In this document: one piece after another, positions 9,051 through 16,366 of the stretch | How the letters are laid out: each line of letters begins with the position of its first letter | Numbering within the stretch: position 1 is the stretch's first letter | Translations under genes and position numbers: made by a program | Notes under the pieces: model-generated | What the model was told of the DNA's origin: nothing | The model's database searches: none | What the model saw: the letters and a program-made list of their open reading frames with translations, nothing else | DNA from: Tritrichomonas musculus | Taxonomy: Eukaryota > Parabasalia > Tritrichomonadida > Tritrichomonadidae | Assembly (NCBI GenBank): GCA_039105265.1 | Contig: JAPFFF010000008.1 | Coordinates: 2,604,001-2,668,000 of the forward strand | Direction: 5' to 3' | DNA: 64,000 nucleotides

Positions 9051-9713
9051 TTAAATACAAATTTTGAGTGATATCGAGTGCCTTATGAGCTCGGTCCATA
9101 CATGGTTATATCCATATTTCAACTCATTGGATACCCCATTTTTGGACACCAATATCTTATCAATTTTCATGTACTTCGAGTTTGAAACACAACCAGTGCA
9201 CCCACTATCCTCATTGATGACCAGCTCAACCTTGTCAGCCTTAGTGAGTATCTTAATGAGCTCCATCAGTGTATTGCTATGGCACACTAGGTAGTTGTTC
9301 ATCCTCAGTGGATTGGTCTCATAGATATTCAGCAATATCTCGAGGAATTTATTTTTGGTATCCAAGTCGTCAGTGTCGCAAGCATAGCTTGAGTCGGTTG
9401 TACCGCCAAGTTCTAATGAACGATCTATTGTCGGAGACTCAGGGAATGAAGTTCCTTGGGGTGGACTGTTTATTGGAGCAACTGATGGATATGCACCAGT
9501 TGTCGAGGCTGTAGTAAAATTTGCATCCTGGGTGCCATTTTGAGGATAACCTTTAGTGTATCCCATTTGGGGTTGCATCTGTGGGACTTGAGGGTATGAT
9601 ACTGGTTGTACAGGTGGAGGTCTATTCGCAGCGATCTTAATATTCACATTCTGCTCTTGCTTAACACTTGCATCATTCTCACTTGATAGAATTCTAGCCT
9701 TATGGAGAGACAT
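9051..9713 (-). CDS. Polinton protein with Pro/Gln-rich N-terminus, 221 aa
   Basis: Start at ATG 9711-9713 (MSLHKARIL); the in-frame TTG just before is not needed. A TATTTTTGCA box lies 10-20 bases upstream. Residues 30-100 are disordered and rich in Pro, Gln, Thr and Ser. Residues 115-221 look folded, with a CTGC pair (SGCTGCVS). It sits immediately downstream of the capsid gene on the same strand, so a virion or assembly role is an inference from position. Family not recognised. Confidence 0.65.
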   Translation of the reverse strand: MSLHKARILSSENDASVKQEQNVNIKIAANRPPPVQPVSYPQVPQMQPQMGYTKGYPQNGTQDANFTTASTTGAYPSVAPINSPPQGTSFPESPTIDRSLELGGTTDSSYACDTDDLDTKNKFLEILLNIYETNPLRMNNYLVCHSNTLMELIKILTKADKVELVINEDSGCTGCVSNSKYMKIDKILVSKNGVSNELKYGYNHVWTELIRHSISLKICI

Positions 9714-9755
9714 TTCCAAAGTGCAAAAATATTTTTACCACTAATACCATATTTC

Positions 9756-11852
9756 TTATGCCATTTCTGGATCAACTTGTGAACCAGCTGGTGATTCATC
9801 ATCGATATATTCAAGGCCATCGAGTGAGAGCTTGAAGTAGGTGTCTCTACATAAACAGAGTTGGACAGGTGGTGGTCTAACAATGGCTCCACTTGGTTCG
9901 ATAATCTTGTAATATGTATCATTATCACCAGTGAATATTGGTTGACCATTGACTTGAATTTGGATATTGCCTTTGCCACCATCTAAGCCATCATAACAGT
10001 ATCCAGCAGATGCACGTTCAGTTTGGACATTGAATACAAATGATGTGGCATCACTCAATGTATTGCGATATCGGACACCATTTTCATCGTTCTTGGGCAT
10101 GGTGAAGCTATCTTCGAATTCCTTTGAACATTGGAGTGTGATACCATCGAGGTCTCCAGCAGTTAATTGGCTTTCGAAGAATCTGGCGCCAATGGTACTG
10201 ACATTCTCATCTGGGAAGTTCTTACCACCAATATTCAAGAAGCAGTTTTGGTAAACCGGATTCTCAAATACAGTCAAATCATTGTGATGCTTGGGGAACA
10301 ACAATGACATGCTTGTGACATTGATTAATGGGATATTCAATGTAGACCTGATTCCGTTAGCGGCTGCTGCAATTGGGAATGCATGGTAATCAACCTTTTG
10401 AGATGGGATTACTAGGCCTTCACGTAATATGGATTCAATGCTTGCACGAGTGGCTTCACAAACACCATAGCCTTGCATGTTGGACTTACAGAGAGTGATG
10501 GTCATTCGGTTAACAGTGAGTGTTGCTGGTTGTGATGAATATGTTTCACTCAAGATTTGCTTTCTAGCACCATGATATTCACTCATGATGTGGTTAGCAG
10601 ATTTAGCAACGGTCTTCTCGATTTGCCATACATAGTACTTACCATCATTGTGTTGCAAAGCTGGTTTGGTGTAATCAGGATTGGCTAAACATATTTCTTC
10701 ATCAGTGGCAGTTGGCTTGAGGTCCAATTTAGCAAACTCATCTGCTGTATAGCTGAAATACATGACAAGATCCTGTGCGATATCATCATAAGTATATGAA
10801 CCATCACTTTGGAAATTGTATTGTTCACCAATTCTGTATCTAAGCTTATATTTGATTGGAGCTGGAGTTGGACTTGGACTTGGTGATGGATCTGGCTTAT
10901 CTTCTTCTTCAGGAGATGGGTCTGGAGTTGGAGATGGTGAAGGTCCTGGTGAAGGTCCTGGTGAAGGTCCTGGAGTTGGAGATGGTGAAGGTGTTCCTGG
11001 TCCTGGGATGATAGCCTCATTACCGATTTGAGTGAATTGATGTTTGAGATGTCCATATGCTTTGATTTGTTTGAGTTTATCGAGTTCCTCTGGGGATACG
11101 CTATCATTATCTTCGAGGAATGCCTTAGCTTCAGCAACCGTGTATGGGTCAATGGCAGCCCAAACAAGACCAGCTGGACTGACTTGGAATCTAATGGATA
11201 AATCACCAATGATTCCGTTAGGGAATAAGTCAAATGCCTGTAATGCAAGCAAGTCATCAAATGGTACATTCAAGTCGAATTCAGTTGTGGTCTTACCACC
11301 ATTCTTGAAGCTATTGAGATTAACGTATGAACCAGCATGAGTTTGACTGTAATTGCTGATGTTCTCCCATAAGCTGTGAACGAATCTGCGACGCATCTTC
11401 TCAGTCTCTGGCTTCAAAACCGAGTATAGGAAGCCCTCGCGAATGCATTCATTTTGCTGATATCCGACATTGACATTGTTATGGAGAATCTCTAGCCTGT
11501 CGAATAATTGGTTCGAGGACTTGAATCCAACAAACAGTTTATAGAAGTTATTTGGATCATTGATCTCTTGCAATTTGGCCAAATCGGTGTTCAATTGCAA
11601 ATCGAGTTTGATGTGGAATGTGAGGAAGCCTTTGTCGATATCGCTAATGAAGTGGTCGGGATGTGTTAATGAAATCTGTGAGTACTGGCCTTGGTGAAAT
11701 GGGGCTGGCTGGTCATGGCAATCGACTGTTCTAAATGAGAAGCTTCTGGTACCATCATTCACATTGATGATATTTCGCATCTTCTGGAATGTGTCATTGA
11801 CATTCCCAACCTCGTATTTCAAATTGTGAGCTCTTTCGTTCCTGTATCTCAT
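9756..11852 (-). CDS. Major capsid protein (probable double jelly-roll)
   Basis: Start at ATG 11850-11852 (MRYRNERAHN); an in-frame GTG further out is discounted. The product has 698 residues. The N-terminus (DGTRSFSF..., HPDHFISDIDKGFLTFHI) and beta-rich body with DLFPNGIIGDLSIRFQVSP fit the Polinton major capsid protein, which forms trimeric double-jelly-roll capsomers. Residues of about 280-332 are a Pro/Ser/Gly repeat (SPTPGPSPGPSPGPSP), placed like an exposed loop or tower. It is by length and position the largest capsid candidate. Fold assignment is from family resemblance, not a structure. Confidence 0.8.
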   Translation of the reverse strand: MRYRNERAHNLKYEVGNVNDTFQKMRNIINVNDGTRSFSFRTVDCHDQPAPFHQGQYSQISLTHPDHFISDIDKGFLTFHIKLDLQLNTDLAKLQEINDPNNFYKLFVGFKSSNQLFDRLEILHNNVNVGYQQNECIREGFLYSVLKPETEKMRRRFVHSLWENISNYSQTHAGSYVNLNSFKNGGKTTTEFDLNVPFDDLLALQAFDLFPNGIIGDLSIRFQVSPAGLVWAAIDPYTVAEAKAFLEDNDSVSPEELDKLKQIKAYGHLKHQFTQIGNEAIIPGPGTPSPSPTPGPSPGPSPGPSPSPTPDPSPEEEDKPDPSPSPSPTPAPIKYKLRYRIGEQYNFQSDGSYTYDDIAQDLVMYFSYTADEFAKLDLKPTATDEEICLANPDYTKPALQHNDGKYYVWQIEKTVAKSANHIMSEYHGARKQILSETYSSQPATLTVNRMTITLCKSNMQGYGVCEATRASIESILREGLVIPSQKVDYHAFPIAAAANGIRSTLNIPLINVTSMSLLFPKHHNDLTVFENPVYQNCFLNIGGKNFPDENVSTIGARFFESQLTAGDLDGITLQCSKEFEDSFTMPKNDENGVRYRNTLSDATSFVFNVQTERASAGYCYDGLDGGKGNIQIQVNGQPIFTGDNDTYYKIIEPSGAIVRPPPVQLCLCRDTYFKLSLDGLEYIDDESPAGSQVDPEMA

Positions 11853-11899
11853 TTTGTATCTTGGAAAAAAGCTTGAAATCACATTTTTTTATATACCAA

Positions 11900-12151
11900 A
11901 TGGGTATTGGCATCTTCAAGAAGATTAAGAACGCTTTCAAGAACGTCGGCAGTAAGCTCAAGAATGCAGCTCAAACTGTTATCCGCAACATCCCAAGGGC
12001 AGTTGATATTGGAAAGGGGATCATCAATAGGATCAAGCCAATCGCCGACTTCATACCAGGTGTTGGACCAGTTGTAGACACCATCAGTACTGGACTCAAT
12101 TACGTAAGCAAAGCTAATGATATAGGTAAATCCATACTGGACAAGGTTTGA
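11900..12151 (+). CDS. Small amphipathic protein, 83 aa (adenovirus pX/pVI-like)
   Basis: Start at ATG 11900 (MGIGIFKKIKNAFKNVGSKL). The sequence is Lys/Gly-rich with amphipathic helices and a hydrophobic GVGPVV turn (IADFIPGVGPVVDTIS). This resembles the small basic or membrane-active minor virion proteins seen beside capsid genes in Polintons and adenoviruses. It diverges from the capsid gene across a 47-bp shared promoter gap. Role inferred from composition and place. Confidence 0.6.
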   Translation: MGIGIFKKIKNAFKNVGSKLKNAAQTVIRNIPRAVDIGKGIINRIKPIADFIPGVGPVVDTISTGLNYVSKANDIGKSILDKV

Positions 12152-12201
12152 TCATCATAGAATATCCACATACATATGAATATATTTTTGTCCGTTTTGA
12201 A

Positions 12202-12636
12202 ATGAATTGCGATATTAGGGTTATTAATGATAACAAGCAGGAGCAACGCACATTCAACTCAGTAGAGGAGTTCGACCTGTTCTACCAGAAGTACAAGGAC
12301 ATGTTCAATGAGAAGACCACCAATTACCTCAATAAAACCTACAAAATTATAACCCCGGAGTGCGAGTACAGGATTACCAAACGCACTGGCAAGGATGGCT
12401 CCAGTAATGTGTTTCTCAAGAAGATCACCAAGCCAGCCGATAGTGACAACCTGGTGGAGATCCAATTTGCAAACATTCGAGCTGACATCAATGCATTGCA
12501 ATCAACAGTAGATGAATACACCAAACGGATTACCACTCTGGAGAACACCATTAGCGTGATCACCACAAAAATAAATCAGCTCACCAATACTGTGAATGAG
12601 TGTACTGATGCGGTGAACGGTATCCTAAGACATTAA
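12202..12636 (+). CDS. Polinton protein with C-terminal coiled coil, 144 aa
   Basis: Start at ATG 12202; an earlier TTG in frame overlaps the previous gene and is discounted. Residues 1-85 look folded. Residues 90-144 form a heptad-like coiled coil (IRADINALQSTVDEYTKRIT), suggesting a trimeric or dimeric stalk. It follows the amphipathic gene by 50 bp on the same strand. Family unknown. Confidence 0.65.
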   Translation: MNCDIRVINDNKQEQRTFNSVEEFDLFYQKYKDMFNEKTTNYLNKTYKIITPECEYRITKRTGKDGSSNVFLKKITKPADSDNLVEIQFANIRADINALQSTVDEYTKRITTLENTISVITTKINQLTNTVNECTDAVNGILRH

Positions 12637-12887
12637 ATTTTTGAATTATTTGGGATTACCTGGTGATTGAGCGAGTGGTGTATTGCTGATGATGTTGACT
12701 TAATGATTGGATCATGCACAACACACCCCTTATCTTCATATTTTGGGATTGTGGGTTTGGTACAACTCATAGTTCGCCTATTTCGCATGTGACGTTCCAG
12801 GTGATTGAAATACGTAAGCCCATTTGAATCTCTTAATACACGGCGTTCCTCGTATGAATTACATTCCTGCGCTTTCGCGTATGACAT
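12633..12887 (-). CDS. Small unknown Polinton protein, 84 aa
   Basis: ATG at 12885-12887, stop at 12633, overlapping the stop of the convergent gene by four bases. Basic, Cys/His-containing (YFNHLERHMRNRRTMSCT). Nothing recognisable. The tight fit between neighbours supports a real gene, but it is short, so the call is tentative. Confidence 0.4.
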   Translation of the reverse strand: MSYAKAQECNSYEERRVLRDSNGLTYFNHLERHMRNRRTMSCTKPTIPKYEDKGCVVHDPIIKSTSSAIHHSLNHQVIPNNSKI

Positions 12888-12921
12888 TTAATCTTGAAAA
12901 AACACTTTTTTTCATATCTAA

Positions 12922-13155
12922 ATGACTGAATTGGGTGAATACAAGAAAGAGATTCCAGAGTTGAAGCGCATCAAGCATGATCTCAAGGAGAAGTGCTATA
13001 TGTATAAGGGTCACCTCAATAACATCAAAGGGGGTATGCTGGGTAGCAATGGTCTCGCAGTCCGTGAATCATTGATTGAGGACATCAATAGTTTGAAGGA
13101 AAAGGTTGCCAAACTTGAAAATGAGTTAGCTGAATTATCAAACGATAACCACTAA
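12922..13155 (+). CDS. Short coiled-coil protein, 77 aa
   Basis: ATG at 12922 after TTTTTTTCATATCTAA. The product is almost wholly charged heptads (IEDINSLKEKVAKLENELAE), so a coiled-coil structural peptide is likely. It ends in TAAA and is followed within 10 bases by the CAGCAATTTTGCTG hairpin. Confidence 0.6.
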   Translation: MTELGEYKKEIPELKRIKHDLKEKCYMYKGHLNNIKGGMLGSNGLAVRESLIEDINSLKEKVAKLENELAELSNDNH

Positions 13156-13156
13156 A

Positions 13157-13190
13157 TTTCTGGTAACAGCAATTTTGCTGTCACGATAGA
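13157..13190. terminator. Hairpin repeat CAGCAATTTTGCTG, copy 1
   Basis: A palindrome (CAGCAA, TT, TTGCTG) directly after the stop of the 77-codon gene. Near-identical copies lie at 21549-21568 and inside a gene at 29228-29249. Position after stop codons suggests a 3' end or processing signal. This is inference. Confidence 0.4.
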
Positions 13191-13195
13191 GACCA

Positions 13196-13212
13196 TTATT
13201 TTTGCACATTAA
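13196..13212 (+). promoter_or_regulatory. TATTTTTGCA box before the integrase gene
   Basis: ATTATTTTTGCACATTAA runs directly into the ATG. The same box, with the G about 5-13 bases before the ATG, precedes the genes starting at 8871, 9713, 14958, 28121 and 28678. A likely promoter or initiator of this element. Confidence 0.5.
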
Positions 13213-14583
13213 ATGTTTCACAAAGTAACATCATTCTTGTGGGGTGAGAAAGCAGTTCCTTCTACAGAAGGTACTTCATACCCTAAGCCCCCTGCACCAG
13301 AAGGTACTTCATACCCTAAGCCCCCTGAGAACGCGGTTCCTGCTCCCCCTCCGCCACAGGAAATGGCTAATACCAACAAGAAATCATTCAAGATATTCGA
13401 TAATGAGTACAAGTCATTGCTCAAGTACCCATTCAAATCCAAAATATCAAAATTGGACCCATCACTGTTTATCGTCAATCCGGAGTATCATCATGAACCA
13501 TTCGTGAAGGACTTCAAATTGAAATCATGCAATTATTATTCAAAACCGGATTTCTCATTAGAACCTGGCTGCTGGGAGGTCGATTTGATGTTTGTGAAGT
13601 ACGCTACGAAGGCTGGCGATAAATTGGTACCCCATGAAACCATTTACCTCATCATGGTGAATGTCAATACGCGATATCTAATTGTGGAACCACTTAAGAA
13701 CAAACTAGCTGATACCATTAAGGATGCATACGCCAAAATCATTCTCGATAAATATGATGACTTCAAATTTAATACCATCAAATGTGATGGTGAAAATAAT
13801 CTACTAAAAGTGCTTGATATAATTCCCTACAGAAGTCCAGACAAAAATAAATATGCAGGTACCAAAAATGTGTTGATTGACGGTAATGCAGTGATTGTCG
13901 ATAAATCCAAACATAACAACGCTCACAAAATCGTTGATGCAACCATTAGGACACTCCGCAATGCATTCGGTTTAGATAATCGTAGGATTGGAGACCCATT
14001 CCTGATGCAACAGATGGTTCACTACTATAACAACACACCACATCGGTCTCTACGAATGCCCAATCCCAATTACCGAGATGATGAGTATTATGACCCGTAT
14101 CTAGCAAGGGAACCAAAGTGGATATACTACACACCCAATCAAATGCAGCACAACCCAGATTTGGAGTGGAGATACATCAGGGATTGCCAAAGGAGGCTAC
14201 GTCGAGTCAAAAATAATATGCAAATGGATGGTCTGCTGAGCTATAGCAAGGGTAATATCATATTGGTCCATTACGATACATCCAAAACTGAGAAGAAGCA
14301 TGAGAAGCAGAGGCGTGTGTTCAATGAGATTGCTGAATTCATTAGATACCATAATGGGAACGTCGAATGCAAACTGCTGAACCCATATCATAGATTCCAG
14401 TTGAATGCTGATAAACAAGCAGGAACTGCGTTCTATGTGCCGTATATCAAAACCAAAACTGGTCGAAGTCCTAAGACTGATGATGAGCGATCTACCATAA
14501 CTGTCCCCATTATGTACACCCGATTCGTGGCACCCAATTATGCATCACTAGGTGAAGACTATAAGCAGTACTTTGCTGTCTAA
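13213..14583 (+). CDS. Retroviral-type integrase (rve/DDE)
   Basis: The 456-residue product begins with a Pro-rich tail holding repeats (EGTSYPKPP twice, then ENAVPAPPPP). The core has WEVDLMFV (about residue 122), IKCDGENN (about 193) and HKIVDATIRTLRNAFG (about 240-255), then YYNNTPHRSL, the usual integrase order. A basic C-terminal region with an SH3/chromo-like look (GNIILVHYDTSK) follows. This is the Polinton integrase that inserts the element and makes the 6-bp duplication. Confidence 0.9.
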   Translation: MFHKVTSFLWGEKAVPSTEGTSYPKPPAPEGTSYPKPPENAVPAPPPPQEMANTNKKSFKIFDNEYKSLLKYPFKSKISKLDPSLFIVNPEYHHEPFVKDFKLKSCNYYSKPDFSLEPGCWEVDLMFVKYATKAGDKLVPHETIYLIMVNVNTRYLIVEPLKNKLADTIKDAYAKIILDKYDDFKFNTIKCDGENNLLKVLDIIPYRSPDKNKYAGTKNVLIDGNAVIVDKSKHNNAHKIVDATIRTLRNAFGLDNRRIGDPFLMQQMVHYYNNTPHRSLRMPNPNYRDDEYYDPYLAREPKWIYYTPNQMQHNPDLEWRYIRDCQRRLRRVKNNMQMDGLLSYSKGNIILVHYDTSKTEKKHEKQRRVFNEIAEFIRYHNGNVECKLLNPYHRFQLNADKQAGTAFYVPYIKTKTGRSPKTDDERSTITVPIMYTRFVAPNYASLGEDYKQYFAV

Positions 14584-14586
14584 TAA

Positions 14587-14919
14587 ATGCCAAAGCGCTA
14601 TTTCCATACACAGACCACCGAATTTACATTACCTGAGGATTTCATATATAGTCGCAACAAGAAATACATCGTAGTGCAGTATGTGGGAGCTATCCTGAAT
14701 AAGACCATCATCGGTGATTTGATGGTACACTCGGATATTGTAGAATTCGACCCATACTGTGACCACTTCATAATGCTAGCCAACAGACGGCAAACCAAAT
14801 ATCGCAAATATGAGATGCTCAATAGGACCAAGCGGGATTTCAAAATATGGTTCACAGACCTGTATGGTAATGAGATAAAACCCGATGCATTCGTGCTATC
14901 GTGCTTGCTAATCTATTGA
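14587..14919 (+). CDS. Small beta-rich Polinton protein, 110 aa
   Basis: ATG lies four bases after the integrase stop, so the two may share a transcript. The sequence alternates hydrophobic and polar residues (KYIVVQYVGAILNKTIIGDL; FKIWFTDLYGNEIKPDAFVL), suggesting a beta sandwich. A minor capsid or matrix role is possible, but I recognise no family. Confidence 0.6.
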   Translation: MPKRYFHTQTTEFTLPEDFIYSRNKKYIVVQYVGAILNKTIIGDLMVHSDIVEFDPYCDHFIMLANRRQTKYRKYEMLNRTKRDFKIWFTDLYGNEIKPDAFVLSCLLIY

Positions 14920-14957
14920 CCACAGTATGGCCAATATAGGAGTTTATTTTTGGGTAA

Positions 14958-16364
14958 ATGAGTAAACATTATGATCATGAGACTAATACTCTCACGATAG
15001 AACCCGGACAATATGATAATTTATATAAAAACAATGCTATAGATCAAATAACTATTAGTCCAAATGGTCACACCATTTATATAATACCTCACGTGATAAT
15101 ACCACCACCATTTGTACGTAACTTCTTTGCTCGAAAAGAGCCTGATAAGGATGGCATTGGAATTAAGTCTATAAAATATTACTTCTGTTTGTCAAATTCG
15201 TATGATGCGGATTATATCTGGACTTGGGAAAACTCATTCGATAAAGATGTTGTTTATCTAGAGAAGTTCCCAGGGGAACGTCCAAAACGACTAACTGATA
15301 ATATGAATATATGTTTGCCAGTTAAATTCTTCGAGGTAAACATTGTTAATAAAGTTCGGCTAACAGTTGGGCGGAGTAGCGACGAAGGATTTTATATCCC
15401 ATTATTGGCTGAAGAGAGTGACCAAATACCCACTGTGAATATTGTTCAAAACACTCGTGTATATCACAGCCCTAATAAGTCCAGACAAAGTGAGAAGAAT
15501 ATTGAGTTTGCATTTGCCAAAAAACCCACAAATGCACCTCGTCCAAAACCCCTTCCACCACCACCAGGTGTAACGCCAATTACAACTGAACAACGTATTA
15601 ATGATATACGCAAACAGCCCAAGGTTGATGACAATGGTGTATATCGTTCGACGGATATTCGGCCTGCAACCGCACCAATTACTCTAGCTAAGAAAAATGG
15701 TGATAAGCAGGAATATCGCGTAAAATATGAAACACAATATGACCTGGTTAGAAATATTCGAAATAGATTACAGCAAAGCAAGCTCGATTTCGAGGCCATA
15801 AGTAATCCAAGCATACAATCATCAGCTAGGGTTCTAACACCAAACAAGAGTCAAAACCGAATTGCTAGCAAACCGCGTGATAGAATACGTGATACTCCAA
15901 CACCATCCAAATCCAATTCGGTATCATTTGGACCATCATTCAAAAACATTGGATTCCAACCCAAGCAGGAAGCAATTTCATTGCCGAACGCTAGCGAACT
16001 GCGTTCTAACTCCCAAAGTCTGCATATTGAGGACCTTGATAATAGTGAATCAACTGAAATATATCAGTTCATGGCACCTGAATCACCAATACAACCTATC
16101 CAACCACCTCCACATATATCATCTACTAGTAGTTTGTCATCACGTAGTTTGTCATCACGTGGTTTGAATAGCAAGATACATATTCCACCCAATATGATGC
16201 CTAGACCGTCATCAGCTAAGTCCAAAAATAGTAGTTCTAAAACCAGATCTACGGCAAAGCCATCTACGGCAAAGCCATCTACGGCACAACCAGTAATTAA
16301 ATTCAAAGGGTTTGGGTTCCAAGGTTTTAACAAAGATAATGATATGGGTGATATCCCCGATTAA
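14958..16364 (+). CDS. Polinton protein, possible minor capsid (penton) candidate, 468 aa
   Basis: Preceded by TTATTTTTGGGTAA and an ATG at 14958. Residues 1-155 are beta-rich (NTLTIEPGQYDNLYK; KVRLTVGRSSDEGFYIPLL), as in a single jelly roll. Residues 170-468 are disordered, rich in Pro, Ser and Asn, with a (STAKP) repeat. Bases 15962-16010 carry the dispersed GCAGGAA...CTGCG repeat, read here as QEAISLPNASELRS. Calling it the penton protein is inference; no search was possible. Confidence 0.6.
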   Translation: MSKHYDHETNTLTIEPGQYDNLYKNNAIDQITISPNGHTIYIIPHVIIPPPFVRNFFARKEPDKDGIGIKSIKYYFCLSNSYDADYIWTWENSFDKDVVYLEKFPGERPKRLTDNMNICLPVKFFEVNIVNKVRLTVGRSSDEGFYIPLLAEESDQIPTVNIVQNTRVYHSPNKSRQSEKNIEFAFAKKPTNAPRPKPLPPPPGVTPITTEQRINDIRKQPKVDDNGVYRSTDIRPATAPITLAKKNGDKQEYRVKYETQYDLVRNIRNRLQQSKLDFEAISNPSIQSSARVLTPNKSQNRIASKPRDRIRDTPTPSKSNSVSFGPSFKNIGFQPKQEAISLPNASELRSNSQSLHIEDLDNSESTEIYQFMAPESPIQPIQPPPHISSTSSLSSRSLSSRGLNSKIHIPPNMMPRPSSAKSKNSSSKTRSTAKPSTAKPSTAQPVIKFKGFGFQGFNKDNDMGDIPD

Positions 16365-16366
16365 AT

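Noticed and set aside
11044-11340. Plus-strand frame opposite the capsid gene
   Set aside because: It is a shadow of the capsid coding sequence with no upstream signal.
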